The notes under the pieces were generated by a model. It was not told the DNA's origin. It saw only the letters and a list, made by a program, of their open reading frames with translations, and made no database searches. A DNA stretch of 64,000 bases from an uncultured Bacteroidales bacterium (GTDB taxonomy: Bacteria; Bacteroidota; Bacteroidia; Bacteroidales; Bacteroidaceae): contig CADCDP010000021.1 in the NCBI GenBank assembly GCA_902800305.1, positions 1-64,000 of the forward strand. The letters run 5' to 3'. Positions within the stretch are counted from its first letter, which is position 1; every line of letters starts with the position of its first letter. Shown here one piece after another: positions 18,562 through 28,961 of this stretch. The translations under genes were made by a program, and so were the position numbers.

Positions 18562-20761
18562 TAAAAAATATATCAATACACGCATCACAGTCATTGTTGT
18601 GGTAGCAGCATTGCTGATGGTTGCCATTATCACCCGTACAGTCATTACCGCTACAGTGGAGAATGATAAATGGAAGAAGATCGGTGCCGTGAGTGTGAGT
18701 GATACCATGGACTTGAAACCCAACCGTGGTAACATCCTTAGTGCTGACGGTCAGTTGATGGCGAGCAGTCTTCCTGATTACAAGGTGTACATCGATTTTT
18801 TGTCAGGTATTGAACGCTTGCCTGACTCGGTGAATTCAGCAGGAAAGAAGTATAAGGTCTATAATTCAGAGCAGTTGGCGGAGAAAAAATCGATGTGGGA
18901 GACGGACATGGACACGATTTGCCGAGGTTTGGCAGAAATCTGTCCACGTTACACCTTTGAAGAGTATCGTTCCCATTTGTTGGAGGGTCTTGAAAAACGG
19001 AAACGCTATTGGGAAGTCTGTCCTCATACTGTGTTGAATTTCATTCAATTCAACCAGATTATCAAGTTGCCTGTCTTCAATCTCAAGAACCGATATCGAA
19101 GTGGCTTGACCTACGAGGAACGCAACAACCGCAATAAGCCTTTCGGTTCGTTGGCACGACGCACTTTGGGCGAAATGTTTGGTGCTAAAGACTCTGCACG
19201 TTCGGGCTTGGAACTGGCCTACGATTCTTTGTTGAGAGGCGAACCAGGCAAAGTGCATCACAAGAAGGTATTGTCGAAGTATCTGTCAATCATCGACAAA
19301 GATCCTGTGGATGGTTATGACTTGGTGAGCACGATAGACGTAAGTATGCAGGATATTTGTGAGAGTGCCTTGCGCGAGAAGCTCGAAGAACTGGAAGCTT
19401 CAATGGGTGTCGTGGTGTTGATGGAAGTGAAGACTGGCGATGTGAAGGCCATTGTGAACTTAATGCGATATGATGATGGTAATTATTATGAGGCTCGCAA
19501 CTATGCTTTGGCGGCTTTGATGGAGCCTGGTTCCACATTCAAGACGGCATCTATCATGGTGGCGCTCGACGATGGCTACATTACCACCAAAGACTGGGTG
19601 GACACGGGCAATGGTGTTTGCAATATGTACGGTGCAAAGATGAAAGATCACAATTGGGCTACTCGTGGTGGTTATGGTGTGATAGATGTGCCACATACAT
19701 TGATGTATTCCAGTAATATCGGTGTGAGTAAGCTCATTGATGGACACTACCATAACCAACCAGAGAAGTTCGTGGAGGGGCTGAGGCGAGTGGGCATTGG
19801 TACCCCGTTAGGATTGCCATTCAATGGTGCTGCTAACCCTGTTATCCGTATGCCTCATAAAGACCACACTGGGGGCTACCGAATGTCCGACAATTGGTCT
19901 GCTACTGCCTTGGCGTGGATGTCCATCGGTTACGAGACGCAGATTCCACCCATTAGCACGGTGTCTTTTTATAACGCTATTGCTAATGGCGGTAAGATGG
20001 TTCGTCCCCGTTTCGTGAAGGGTATCGAGAGGAAAGGCGAGATGGTGGAAGAATTCCCTGTGGAAGTCATTAAAAAGCAAATCTGCAAGCCCTCGACGTT
20101 GCAAGACATCCAGACGATTCTCTATCGTGTCGTGAACGACAAGGAAGGTCTTGGTAAAAAGGCAGGGAATCCCTATTTCCATGTGAGTGGAAAAACGGGT
20201 ACGGCACAGGTGGCTGGCGTAGGTGGTTACAAAGGTGGTCACAACGAGCATTTGGTTAGCTTCTGTGGCTACTATCCGTCTGAAGACCCTAAATATACTT
20301 GTGTCGTCGCCATCCGCCATGCTTACTATGTGGCCAGTGGCGGTGGCCAGGCAGGTGTAGTCTTTTCGAAGATTGCTCAAAGAATCTATTCGAAAAATGT
20401 GACGACTGACTTGAATGTGGCGAAGGATTCTACAGCGGTGTATGTCCCCAACGTGAAGTCTGGAAATTTGATGGCGGCACAATATGTCTTAAAGGACTTG
20501 GGCCTGAATGTTCGTGGCGACCAAGGAAGTGAGTGGGGGACAACGTCCTCAGACCATGACGGCGTTGATTTCCAACAGATAAAGACAAGTGAAAATACTG
20601 TCCCCAATGTGGTGGGTATGGGTGCTCGTGATGCTGCCTACATGTTGGGCGCACGAGGCCTGAGAGTTAGGATGAAAGGACGTGGGAAGGTGACAGCTCA
20701 AAGTGTGCCTGGAGGTAGCAAAGTGATAAAAGGACAGACCGTACTGGTAGAACTGAATTAA
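18551..20761 (+). CDS. ftsI: Septal peptidoglycan transpeptidase FtsI (class B PBP) with PASTA
   Basis: A 736-residue class B penicillin-binding protein that cross-links septal peptidoglycan. A membrane anchor lies at about residues 10-35. Catalytic motifs are S328-T-F-K (SxxK), S387-S-N389 (SxN) and K548-T-G. Two PASTA-like segments follow at the C-terminus, beginning at YVPNVKSGN and VPNVVGMGA; this longer form is seen in Bacteroidota and Firmicutes but not in E. coli. It overlaps the ftsL-like gene and is followed by murE after 12 bases. ATG start. Confidence 0.96.
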   Translation: MKFDKKYINTRITVIVVVAALLMVAIITRTVITATVENDKWKKIGAVSVSDTMDLKPNRGNILSADGQLMASSLPDYKVYIDFLSGIERLPDSVNSAGKKYKVYNSEQLAEKKSMWETDMDTICRGLAEICPRYTFEEYRSHLLEGLEKRKRYWEVCPHTVLNFIQFNQIIKLPVFNLKNRYRSGLTYEERNNRNKPFGSLARRTLGEMFGAKDSARSGLELAYDSLLRGEPGKVHHKKVLSKYLSIIDKDPVDGYDLVSTIDVSMQDICESALREKLEELEASMGVVVLMEVKTGDVKAIVNLMRYDDGNYYEARNYALAALMEPGSTFKTASIMVALDDGYITTKDWVDTGNGVCNMYGAKMKDHNWATRGGYGVIDVPHTLMYSSNIGVSKLIDGHYHNQPEKFVEGLRRVGIGTPLGLPFNGAANPVIRMPHKDHTGGYRMSDNWSATALAWMSIGYETQIPPISTVSFYNAIANGGKMVRPRFVKGIERKGEMVEEFPVEVIKKQICKPSTLQDIQTILYRVVNDKEGLGKKAGNPYFHVSGKTGTAQVAGVGGYKGGHNEHLVSFCGYYPSEDPKYTCVVAIRHAYYVASGGGQAGVVFSKIAQRIYSKNVTTDLNVAKDSTAVYVPNVKSGNLMAAQYVLKDLGLNVRGDQGSEWGTTSSDHDGVDFQQIKTSENTVPNVVGMGARDAAYMLGARGLRVRMKGRGKVTAQSVPGGSKVIKGQTVLVELN

Positions 20762-20773
20762 AATAAATGCAAT

Positions 20774-22222
20774 ATGAAACTGAAAGAGCTTGTAAACAAA
20801 CTTCGTATTCTTGAGACGAAGGGTAGCATGGAGCGTGACATCACAGGTGTACAAATTGATTCGCGCCAGATTGTTGAAGGGAATCTCTTCATTGCTGTAA
20901 GAGGTACGGTGGTAGATGGACACAACTACATCGGTAAGGCGTTGGAAAATGGTGCGACGGCTATACTATGCGAGACTATTCCTGCCGATTCTACCGATGG
21001 CATCACCTATCTGCAGGTTGAAAATACGGAGCAAGTTGTCGGACTGGTGGCTACGACCTTTTACGGCAATCCCACCAGCAAATTGAAGCTGGTGGGTGTG
21101 ACGGGAACCAACGGAAAGACCACTATCGCTACAGTGCTCTACGAGATGTTTCGCTACATGGGTCATAAGGCAGGACTGCTCTCTACCGTGGTCAACTATG
21201 TGGATGGTGAGGCCATCCCGACCGAGCACACCACTCCCGACCCTATCACGCTCAATGCTCTTTTGGCGCGTATGGTCGAAGCTGGATGCGAGTATGCCTT
21301 CATGGAAGTGAGCAGCCACAGTATTGTACAGAACCGCATTGGCGGGTTAACCTTTGCGGGAGGCTTGTTTACCAATATTACTCGTGACCATCTTGACTAT
21401 CACAAGACATTCGAGAATTACATTAAGGCCAAGAAACTCTTTTTCGACAACCTGCCAGCTAACGCCTTTGCCATCACTAATGCAGACGACAAAAATGGCA
21501 TGGTGATGGTTCAGAACACAAAGGCTACGGTGAAGACCTATTCCGTACAAAGCCCTGCCGATTTTAAGGCAAAGATTATAGAATGCCATTTCGATGGTAT
21601 GTATCTCAACATCAATGGAAAGGAAGTGGGCGTACAGTTCATTGGAAAGTTCAATGTAAGCAACCTGCTGGCTGTATATGGGGCGGCTGTGATGTTGGGC
21701 AAAGATTCCCAAGAGGTTCTGGTGGCTTTGAGTGCCATGAAGCCCGTCAATGGACGTTTCGAAGCACTCCGTTCCCCCTCGGGTTACACGGCCATTGTTG
21801 ACTACGCTCACACACCCGATGCTTTGGAGAACGTGCTTAATGCCATCCATGGAGTACTGGAAGGAAAGGGGCAAGTCATTACGGTGTGTGGTGCAGGAGG
21901 CAACCGTGACAAGGGGAAACGACCACTTATGGCGCGTGAAGCAGTGAAGCAAAGTGACAAAGTCATCATCACCAGCGACAACCCGCGTTTTGAGGAACCT
22001 CAAGACATCATTAACGATATGTTGGCTGGATTGGATGACGAACAAATGAAGAAGGTCATCGCTATCGTAGATCGTCGCCAAGCCATCAAAACCGCTTGCC
22101 TGATGGCTCAGCAGGGAGATGTGATACTCATTGCAGGAAAAGGGCACGAAGACTATCAAGATGTAAAAGGTGTGAAGTATCACTTTGACGATAAAGAAGA
22201 AGTGAGAGCGTGTTTTAATTAG
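20774..22222 (+). CDS. murE: UDP-MurNAc-tripeptide synthetase MurE
   Basis: A 482-residue Mur ligase adding the third amino acid of the stem peptide to UDP-MurNAc-L-Ala-D-Glu. The ATP loop GTNGKTT is at about residues 111-117. The signature D402-N-P-R405 indicates meso-diaminopimelate as substrate. Length is normal. It lies between ftsI (12 bases) and mraY (16 bases), in the middle of the cytoplasmic precursor pathway genes. ATG start. Confidence 0.97.
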   Translation: MKLKELVNKLRILETKGSMERDITGVQIDSRQIVEGNLFIAVRGTVVDGHNYIGKALENGATAILCETIPADSTDGITYLQVENTEQVVGLVATTFYGNPTSKLKLVGVTGTNGKTTIATVLYEMFRYMGHKAGLLSTVVNYVDGEAIPTEHTTPDPITLNALLARMVEAGCEYAFMEVSSHSIVQNRIGGLTFAGGLFTNITRDHLDYHKTFENYIKAKKLFFDNLPANAFAITNADDKNGMVMVQNTKATVKTYSVQSPADFKAKIIECHFDGMYLNINGKEVGVQFIGKFNVSNLLAVYGAAVMLGKDSQEVLVALSAMKPVNGRFEALRSPSGYTAIVDYAHTPDALENVLNAIHGVLEGKGQVITVCGAGGNRDKGKRPLMAREAVKQSDKVIITSDNPRFEEPQDIINDMLAGLDDEQMKKVIAIVDRRQAIKTACLMAQQGDVILIAGKGHEDYQDVKGVKYHFDDKEEVRACFN

Positions 22223-22238
22223 GAAATAAGTTATTGGT

Positions 22239-23498
22239 ATGTTATACAATCTCTTTCGGTATTTAGACAGCCTCGATATTCCTGGTGCAGGAATGTTCAG
22301 CTATGTGTCTTTCAGGGCATTGTCCTCGCTCATTCTGTCGTTGATTATTTCGATGGTGGCAGGCGAGTACTTCATCAAGTATATGCGTCGGAAAAAGCAC
22401 ATAGAAGAAGCGCGTGATGCTTCCATCGACCCCTACGGCGTTCAGAAGAAGGGTGTGCCTTCTATGGGTGGTGTGGTTATCCTGGCCGCTGTGTTGGTGC
22501 CAGCTTTGCTGATGGGAAAACTAGACAATGTCTATATGGTTTTGCTTATCATCACCATTGCTTTTTTCGGTATTATCGGTTTCTTGGACGACCGCATCAA
22601 ACTGAAAGGCAACAAGGACGGTTTGCCTCCTCGATTGAAGTTGCTGGCGCAGTTCGTTTTCGGTATCGTCATTGGCTTGACCCTTTGGCTTAGCCCTCAA
22701 GCGGTGGTTCGGGAGAATGTAGAGCGTGAAATCGGCGAAAAAGTGGTGGTTTACCATAAAAGTGAGGCTCGAAAAAGTACAGTCACTACGGTGCCATTCT
22801 TCAAGAACAACAATATCGATTACTATGAGGTGTTTAGCTTCGTCACCGATGGGAAGACCAAACGAGCTTGTGGATGGGTCTTGTTCGTTCTTGTTACCAC
22901 TTTTGTTATTGCAGCCATCAGTAACGGAGCCAACCTTAACGACGGTATGGATGGCATGTGTGCTGGCAATTCCGCTATTATCGGAGTTACCCTGGGTATA
23001 TTGGCTTACGTGAGCGGTCACATCCAGTTTGCCAGCTACTTGAATGTGATGTATATCCCTGGTTCCCAAGAGATATTGGTCTTCCTCTGTGCTTTTGTGG
23101 GTGCGTTGGTCGGTTTTCTGTGGTACAATGCCTATCCAGCCAAAGTGTTTATGGGCGATACGGGTAGCCTTGCCATTGGAGGTGTGATAGCTGTCACTGC
23201 TGTCATCATCCACAAAGAGCTGCTCATGCCTATTCTATGTGGCATCTTCCTCATGGAGAGTGTGTCGGTTCTGCTGCAGGTGGCATACGCTAAAAGAGGC
23301 AACAAACGTGGACAGAAGTGGAGAGTGTTTAAGCGTGCCCCTTTCCACGACCACTATCGGCATCGTATGGAAGAAGGCGTAAAATATCTCATTAAGCGAC
23401 CCAAGGGTTTGCTGTTTGAATCTATGATAACGACAAGATTCTGGATTGTTACCATCCTGCTTGCCGCCATTACTATCATTACATTGAAGATAAGATAA
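22239..23498 (+). CDS. mraY: Phospho-MurNAc-pentapeptide translocase MraY
   Basis: A 419-residue multi-pass inner-membrane enzyme making lipid I from UDP-MurNAc-pentapeptide and undecaprenyl phosphate. The motifs GVPSMGG, GFLDDRIK, NGANLNDGMDG and VFMGDTGSLAIGG are present, as is the C-terminal APFHDHYRH loop. It is ~60 residues longer than E. coli MraY because of a polar insertion around residues 160-205 (YHKSEARKSTVTTVPFFKNN), as in other Bacteroidota. Only 2 bases separate it from murD. Confidence 0.97.
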   Translation: MLYNLFRYLDSLDIPGAGMFSYVSFRALSSLILSLIISMVAGEYFIKYMRRKKHIEEARDASIDPYGVQKKGVPSMGGVVILAAVLVPALLMGKLDNVYMVLLIITIAFFGIIGFLDDRIKLKGNKDGLPPRLKLLAQFVFGIVIGLTLWLSPQAVVRENVEREIGEKVVVYHKSEARKSTVTTVPFFKNNNIDYYEVFSFVTDGKTKRACGWVLFVLVTTFVIAAISNGANLNDGMDGMCAGNSAIIGVTLGILAYVSGHIQFASYLNVMYIPGSQEILVFLCAFVGALVGFLWYNAYPAKVFMGDTGSLAIGGVIAVTAVIIHKELLMPILCGIFLMESVSVLLQVAYAKRGNKRGQKWRVFKRAPFHDHYRHRMEEGVKYLIKRPKGLLFESMITTRFWIVTILLAAITIITLKIR

Positions 23499-23500
23499 AA

Positions 23501-24832
23501 ATGAAAAGAATTGTTATATTGGGTGCCGCTGAGAGTGGTGCCGGAGCCGCAGTTTTGGCCAAGAAAGAAGGGTTTGATGTGTTCGTCAGCGATATGTCGA
23601 ACATAAAAGACAAGTATAAGGAATTATTAAACAGTCATGAGATTGTTTGGGAAGAAGGACATCACACGGAAGAACTGATTCTCAATGCTGACGAAGTCAT
23701 CAAAAGTCCAGGTATACCGGAAAAGGCTCCAATGATTGTGAAGATTAGAGAAAAGGGCATTCCTATCATTTCTGAGATTGAGTTTGCGGGTCGATACACC
23801 AATGCGAAGATGATTTGTATCACAGGTAGTAACGGCAAGACAACAACTACTTCGCTGATTTACCACATCTTCAAGAATGCTGGCTACAATGTGGGGCTGG
23901 CTGGTAACATTGGTAGTAGTTTGGCTTTGCAAGTGGCAGAGAAGAATTACGACTACTATGTGATAGAACTAAGTAGTTTCCAGTTGGACAACATGTATGA
24001 CTTCAAGGCCGACATTGCTGTATTGATGAACATTACGCCCGACCATCTCGACCGCTACGACTTTAAGATGCAGAATTATGTCGATTCGAAGATGCGTATT
24101 ATCCGGAACCAGACACCCGATGATGCCTTTGTCTTTTGGAACGACGACCCGATTGTGACGGCTGAACTGAAAAAATATAACATCAAGGCAAAGCTCTGTC
24201 CTTTCAGCGAGTTCAAGAGTGACAGCGTGATTGGCTATGTGGATGCCGATGAGTATGTGATTGAAGGCCCGACACCTTTCAATATGGAGCAGGAAGAGCT
24301 GGCACTTCGTGGGAAACACAATCTTTACAACTCGCTTGCGGCAGGTATCACAGCCGATTTGGCAGGTGTGAGCAATGAACAGATTCGTGAAGGGTTGAAG
24401 ACCTTTGAAGGAGTGGAGCATCGTTTAGAGAAGGCGGGAAGAGTGCGTGGTGTGGAGTTCATCAATGACTCGAAAGCGACCAACGTGAACGCTTGTTGGT
24501 ATGCACTTGACAGTATGCGTACTCCTACGGTATTGATTTTGGGTGGAAAGGACAAAGGAAACGATTATTCGGAAATCTTTGATTTAGTGAAGGAAAAGTG
24601 TATTGGCCTTGTCTTTTTGGGTGTTGACAATTCAAAGCTTCATGCCGCTTTCGATGGATTCGGTATTCCGATTGTTGACGTGCGAAGCATGAAAGACTGT
24701 GTGGATGAATGTTATAAGATGGCCAAACCAGGCAGTACTGTGTTGTTGAGTCCTTGTTGTGCTAGTTTCGACCTCTTTAAAAACATGGAGGACAGAGGTG
24801 AACAATTCAAGGATTGTGTGAAGAACCTGTAA
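23501..24832 (+). CDS. murD: UDP-MurNAc-L-alanine--D-glutamate ligase MurD
   Basis: A 443-residue cytoplasmic Mur ligase that adds D-Glu. The N-terminal Rossmann domain (RIVILGAAESG) precedes the ATP loop GSNGKTTTTS at about residue 109. The central NITPDHLDRY and the C-terminal FINDSKATNVNAC are family motifs. ATG start. After its stop the cluster is interrupted by a 148-base spacer with a palindromic repeat before ftsW. Confidence 0.97.
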   Translation: MKRIVILGAAESGAGAAVLAKKEGFDVFVSDMSNIKDKYKELLNSHEIVWEEGHHTEELILNADEVIKSPGIPEKAPMIVKIREKGIPIISEIEFAGRYTNAKMICITGSNGKTTTTSLIYHIFKNAGYNVGLAGNIGSSLALQVAEKNYDYYVIELSSFQLDNMYDFKADIAVLMNITPDHLDRYDFKMQNYVDSKMRIIRNQTPDDAFVFWNDDPIVTAELKKYNIKAKLCPFSEFKSDSVIGYVDADEYVIEGPTPFNMEQEELALRGKHNLYNSLAAGITADLAGVSNEQIREGLKTFEGVEHRLEKAGRVRGVEFINDSKATNVNACWYALDSMRTPTVLILGGKDKGNDYSEIFDLVKEKCIGLVFLGVDNSKLHAAFDGFGIPIVDVRSMKDCVDECYKMAKPGSTVLLSPCCASFDLFKNMEDRGEQFKDCVKNL

Positions 24833-24842
24833 ATACTGTGTT

Positions 24843-24910
24843 AGTACTCCCTCGGAAGGACTGCAGTCCTTCGGGCGCAGGACTCGAGTACTTTAGGCGC
24901 AGGACTGTGA
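24843..24910. repeat. Palindromic repeat between murD and ftsW
   Basis: An 18-bp perfect palindrome GAAGGACTGCAGTCCTTC (24855-24872) lies between two AGTACT words (24843-24848 and 24887-24892), and the 11-mer ggcgcaggact occurs twice. It looks like a dispersed REP-type unit and could act as an attenuating or processing structure in the dcw transcript. Confidence 0.75.
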
Positions 24911-24980
24911 AAGGAAACGAGGTGCTGATGAAGCGGAAAAGGAATAAAATTGAGTGAAGAGAACTAAAGACTGAAACGAT

Positions 24981-26315
24981 ATGGGAAAATTTGTAAAAGA
25001 TTTATTTGGCGGAAACCTTTTTAAGGGGGATAAAGGTGTGTGGATGATTTACTTCTTCCTCTGTATGATTTCGCTGGTCGAGGTGTATAGTGCATCGAGC
25101 CGACTGACCTTTGGCGGTGGTCACCACTGGGGACCGATGGTGAGTCAAGCAGGCTTCTTGCTGATGGGGTTGATTGTTATCCTCTTCGTACACCGCATTC
25201 CATGTAAGTGGTTCATGCTGTTTCCATTCATCCTCTTGCCTGTTGCTGTCATGCTGTTGCTTTATACGGCAGTGCTGGGTGGAGGTAGCAACATCAATGA
25301 GACCAACCGATGGGTCAGCTTTGGCTCCATCAGTTTTCAGCCATCCGAAGTGGCAAAGGCTGCGCTGCTGATGACGGCAGCGGTGGTGCTTGCCAAGACA
25401 CAGGCGGAGAGGGAGGATTACGTGAAGGGAAAAAAGCGCAAGGTCGTGGGCGCCATCAAGGGAAAGCGTTATCTTGCTTTTGCCATTGTAGGTGGGGCTG
25501 CCTTGCTGATTTGTGGACTTATCTTCATCGACAATTTTTCTACGGCTGCTATGCTCTTTCTTGTAGTGGTGATTATGATGTTCATAGGTCATGTGCCTAA
25601 CGACTTGATGATGAAGGGACTGCTTGTCATTGTGGGTGCTGCGGCCATCTTCGTGGCAACCATCTATGCCGTTCCGGAAAATACGTGGAAAGAGATTCCT
25701 GGATGTAAGCGTGTGGTCACCATGAAGCATCGTGTGGAGCGTAAGTTTGGTAAAGGTGATGAGGAGGCCAAACAAAAGGCGAATAAGTCTGAAGCTCAAA
25801 TCTTGACCAGTGATGAAAACTCGCAAACCACCTATGCGGCGATAGCCATCGCCAATTCTGATGTCATCGGATTGGGTCCTGGTAACTCCATTCAGCGCGA
25901 CTTCCTGCAACATGCCGAATCAGACTTCATCTATGCCATCATTGTCGAGGAATTGGGTGTTTTCGGAGCGTTTTTTGTCGCATTCCTTTATCTTGTATTG
26001 CTAATCAGGGTGGGGCGAATCGCGCAGAAATGTCCGAGTTTCTTCCCTGCCTATTTGGTATTGGGTTTTGGTATTATGATGGTGTTGCAGGCGTTTGTCA
26101 ACATGAGTGTGGCGGTGGGTTTGTTCCCTGTGACTGGCCAGACGTTGCCACTTATCAGTAAAGGAGGAACCTCGATACTTATCACCAGTTTCTATATAGG
26201 TGTTATTCTCAGTGTGAGCCGCTATGCTGAGAAAAAGGCACAGAAGGCACCACTCGTGGAAGCTGTACCCAATGGCGAAACAAGCGAATACTACACCGAC
26301 GGAGGAATGTCCTAA
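24981..26315 (+). CDS. ftsW: Septal peptidoglycan polymerase FtsW
   Basis: A 444-residue SEDS-family glycosyltransferase with about ten membrane helices that polymerises lipid II with FtsI. Recognisable segments include NETNRWVSFGSISFQPSEVAKAA, ESDFIYAIIVEELGVFGA and the C-terminal GQTLPLISKGGTSIL. Length is slightly above E. coli FtsW (414) because of a polar loop around residues 235-290 (RVERKFGKGDEEAKQKANK). ATG start, after a 148-base spacer from murD. Confidence 0.96.
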   Translation: MGKFVKDLFGGNLFKGDKGVWMIYFFLCMISLVEVYSASSRLTFGGGHHWGPMVSQAGFLLMGLIVILFVHRIPCKWFMLFPFILLPVAVMLLLYTAVLGGGSNINETNRWVSFGSISFQPSEVAKAALLMTAAVVLAKTQAEREDYVKGKKRKVVGAIKGKRYLAFAIVGGAALLICGLIFIDNFSTAAMLFLVVVIMMFIGHVPNDLMMKGLLVIVGAAAIFVATIYAVPENTWKEIPGCKRVVTMKHRVERKFGKGDEEAKQKANKSEAQILTSDENSQTTYAAIAIANSDVIGLGPGNSIQRDFLQHAESDFIYAIIVEELGVFGAFFVAFLYLVLLIRVGRIAQKCPSFFPAYLVLGFGIMMVLQAFVNMSVAVGLFPVTGQTLPLISKGGTSILITSFYIGVILSVSRYAEKKAQKAPLVEAVPNGETSEYYTDGGMS

Positions 26316-26401
26316 AGGCCAAAAAGGGCTTTTATGATGACTTTTGAGGTGAAAATGATTGATTTATAAGCTTTTTTAATAACTAATTCGCGGAAAAGTC
26401 G

Positions 26402-26409
26402 TACCTTTG
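26402..26409 (+). promoter_or_regulatory. Internal promoter -7 box before murG
   Basis: TACCTTTG lies 37 bases before the murG ATG in the 131-base ftsW-murG gap. A weak hairpin follows the ftsW stop (around 26313-26332). The second half of the dcw cluster can therefore be transcribed independently. Confidence 0.75.
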
Positions 26410-26446
26410 TCCGTTCAAACAACCCATACGAGGGGGATGTAGAAAT

Positions 26447-27583
26447 ATGGAACAGAATCAGCCTTTGAAAGTGATTGTTAGTGGTGGTGGAACGGGGGGA
26501 CATATTTTCCCTGCCGTTTCGATAGCCAATGCCATCAAGAAGCAGCATCCTGAAGCCGAAATCTTGTTTGTGGGTGCGTTGGGTCGGATGGAGATGCAGC
26601 GTGTTCCTGCTGCTGGTTACAAAATAGAGGGATTGCCTGTTCGTGGCCTTTTCCGTCCGTTGTGGAGTCTGAAGAATATCGGTGTGATGCTTGACTTTTG
26701 GAAGAGTAAAAGGCAGGTGGCACAGATTATTCGTCGGTTTAACCCTCAAGTGGCAGTTGGTGTGGGTGGATATGCCTCGGCACCGACACTCAATGCCGCA
26801 TACGCAATGGGTATTCCGTGCTTGATTCAAGAACAAAATTCCTACGCAGGAGTGACCAACAAGTCGTTGGCCAAGAAGGCATGTAAGGTGTGTGTAGCCT
26901 ATAGTGGAATGGAGCGTTTCTTCCCAGCAGATAAGATTGTGATGACAGGCAATCCTGTCCGTCAAAACCTTTTGGAAACAACTATTACGAAGGAGGAGGC
27001 TCGAAAGAGTTTTGGCTTGAAGCCCGACAAGAAGACCATCTTGATTATAGGAGGCAGTCTTGGGGCACGGACGATGAACGAAAGTGTCTTGGCGCATTTG
27101 GATGACATTCGCAAGAGTGATGTTCAAGTGATTTGGCAAACAGGCAAATATTATAGTCAGGAGATTGCCGATGCACTCAGCAAGGTAGATGCTGTTGGGA
27201 ATTTGAAAGTGATGGATTTTATCAGTAGTATGGATAACGCATACGCTGCTGCCGATATTGTGGTGAGCCGTGCGGGTGCCAGCTCCATTTCAGAGTTGTG
27301 CCTTTTGGGTAAGCCTTGTATTCTTGTACCTTCGCCCAATGTGGCGGAAGACCATCAAACGAAGAACGCTCAGGCATTGTCTTCGAAGGATGCCGCCGTC
27401 TTTGTGGCTGACAAGGATGCCAAAGACTCCCTGATGGCCATCGCTTTGAAAACGGTGGCCGACGATGCTAAATTGGCTTCGTTGAGCACGAATGTGGCTA
27501 AATTGGCGTTCCACAATTCGGCAGATGTAATTGCTGAAGAAGTGTATAAATTGGCGGTTGAATATAAAAATAAGAAAAAGTGA
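26447..27583 (+). CDS. murG: Lipid II synthase MurG
   Basis: A 378-residue GT28 glycosyltransferase that adds GlcNAc to lipid I at the inner face of the membrane. The glycine-rich motif SGGGTGGHIFPAVSIANAI opens the protein. IIGGSLGARTMNESV and the UDP-GlcNAc site VVSRAGASSISELCLLGKPCILVPSP are present. Normal length. ATG start, with its own promoter box upstream. Its TGA overlaps the murC ATG (TGATG). Confidence 0.97.
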   Translation: MEQNQPLKVIVSGGGTGGHIFPAVSIANAIKKQHPEAEILFVGALGRMEMQRVPAAGYKIEGLPVRGLFRPLWSLKNIGVMLDFWKSKRQVAQIIRRFNPQVAVGVGGYASAPTLNAAYAMGIPCLIQEQNSYAGVTNKSLAKKACKVCVAYSGMERFFPADKIVMTGNPVRQNLLETTITKEEARKSFGLKPDKKTILIIGGSLGARTMNESVLAHLDDIRKSDVQVIWQTGKYYSQEIADALSKVDAVGNLKVMDFISSMDNAYAAADIVVSRAGASSISELCLLGKPCILVPSPNVAEDHQTKNAQALSSKDAAVFVADKDAKDSLMAIALKTVADDAKLASLSTNVAKLAFHNSADVIAEEVYKLAVEYKNKKK

Positions 27584-28950
27584 TGCAGACGAAAGATCTT
27601 AAATCGGTTTATTTTGTGGGTGCTGGCGGCATCGGCATGAGTGCTTTGGTTCGTTATTTCTTGACGAAAGGTTTCCATGTGGGGGGCTACGACAAGACTC
27701 CCAGCGACTTAACGGAACGCTTGATAGAGGAAGGGGCGAAAATTCACTACGAAGAGAACGTGGATGCTATCGACGAGTGCTTCAAGCAGAAGGAAAGCAC
27801 GTTGGTCGTTTACACTCCTGCTATTCCTGCCGAACACAAAGAACTGGTCTTTTTCCGCGAAAACGGCTTTGAGATTCAGAAACGTGCGCAGGTGCTCGGT
27901 TTCCTTACGCAGTCGCACAAGGGGCTTTGTGTGGCGGGTACCCATGGGAAGACGACTACCTCGACGATGGCAGCACACCTCCTGCATCAGAGTCATGTGG
28001 ATTGCAACGCTTTTTTGGGGGGCATCTCGAAGAACTATGGAACCAACTATATATTGTCGGATAGCGACTATGTGGTGATAGAAGCAGATGAGTTCGACCG
28101 CTCATTCCATTGGTTGAGGCCCTACATGACTGTGATTACGGCCACAGACCCCGACCATCTGGACATCTATGGCACGAAAGAGGCTTATTTGGAGAGTTTC
28201 CGTCATTACACCACACTTATCCAGCCAGGTGGTGCACTGATTATCCATCGCGGGTTGGAGATGCAACCCGACGTGCAGGAGGGAGTGAGAGTGTATGACT
28301 ATGCTCGCACGGAGGGCGATTTCCATGCCGAGAATATCCGTATTGGTGGTGGTGAGATTGTTTTTGACTTTGTACACCCTGATGGGGTGGTGAAGGATAT
28401 TCAGCTGGGTGTGCCTGTGAGCATCAATATCGACAATGGCATTGCAGCGATGGGTCTTGCTATTTTAAATGGAGTAACGGAGAATGAATTGCGTGAGGGA
28501 ATGAAGACATTCCGAGGTGTTGACCGACGTTTCGACTTCAAGGTGAAGAACGATGAGGTGGTGTTCTTGAGCGACTATGCCCACCATCCCAACGAGATAG
28601 AACAGAGTGTGAAGTCGGTGCGTGAACTCTACCAAGACAAGAGGATTGCTGCTATCTTCCAGCCGCATCTTTACACACGAACACGTGACTTCTACAAGGA
28701 GTTTGCCAAAGCGCTATCGCTATTGGATGTGGTGTACTTGTGCGATATCTATCCAGCGCGCGAATTGCCGATACCAGGTGTAACGAGCCAGTTGATTTAC
28801 GACCATTTACGTCCAGGCATCGAAAAGCACCTGATCCATAAAGAGGATATTTTGGAGGTAGCGAGGAAGCGTGAGTTCGATGTGTTGATGTCGCTTGGTG
28901 CTGGCGACATAGAGAATTTTGTTCCACAAATCGTTGAAATTTTGTCATAA
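27583..28950 (+). CDS. murC: UDP-MurNAc--L-alanine ligase MurC
   Basis: A 455-residue Mur ligase that starts the stem peptide. The Rossmann motif YFVGAGGIGMSALVRYF is N-terminal, the ATP loop GTHGKTTTS lies at about residue 119, and EADEFDRSF and SDYAHHPNEIE follow. The ATG at 27583 overlaps the murG stop codon; a GTG one codon earlier is possible but less likely. Followed by ftsQ after 11 bases. Confidence 0.96.
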   Translation: MQTKDLKSVYFVGAGGIGMSALVRYFLTKGFHVGGYDKTPSDLTERLIEEGAKIHYEENVDAIDECFKQKESTLVVYTPAIPAEHKELVFFRENGFEIQKRAQVLGFLTQSHKGLCVAGTHGKTTTSTMAAHLLHQSHVDCNAFLGGISKNYGTNYILSDSDYVVIEADEFDRSFHWLRPYMTVITATDPDHLDIYGTKEAYLESFRHYTTLIQPGGALIIHRGLEMQPDVQEGVRVYDYARTEGDFHAENIRIGGGEIVFDFVHPDGVVKDIQLGVPVSINIDNGIAAMGLAILNGVTENELREGMKTFRGVDRRFDFKVKNDEVVFLSDYAHHPNEIEQSVKSVRELYQDKRIAAIFQPHLYTRTRDFYKEFAKALSLLDVVYLCDIYPARELPIPGVTSQLIYDHLRPGIEKHLIHKEDILEVARKREFDVLMSLGAGDIENFVPQIVEILS

Positions 28951-28961
28951 AGGAGGATAGT

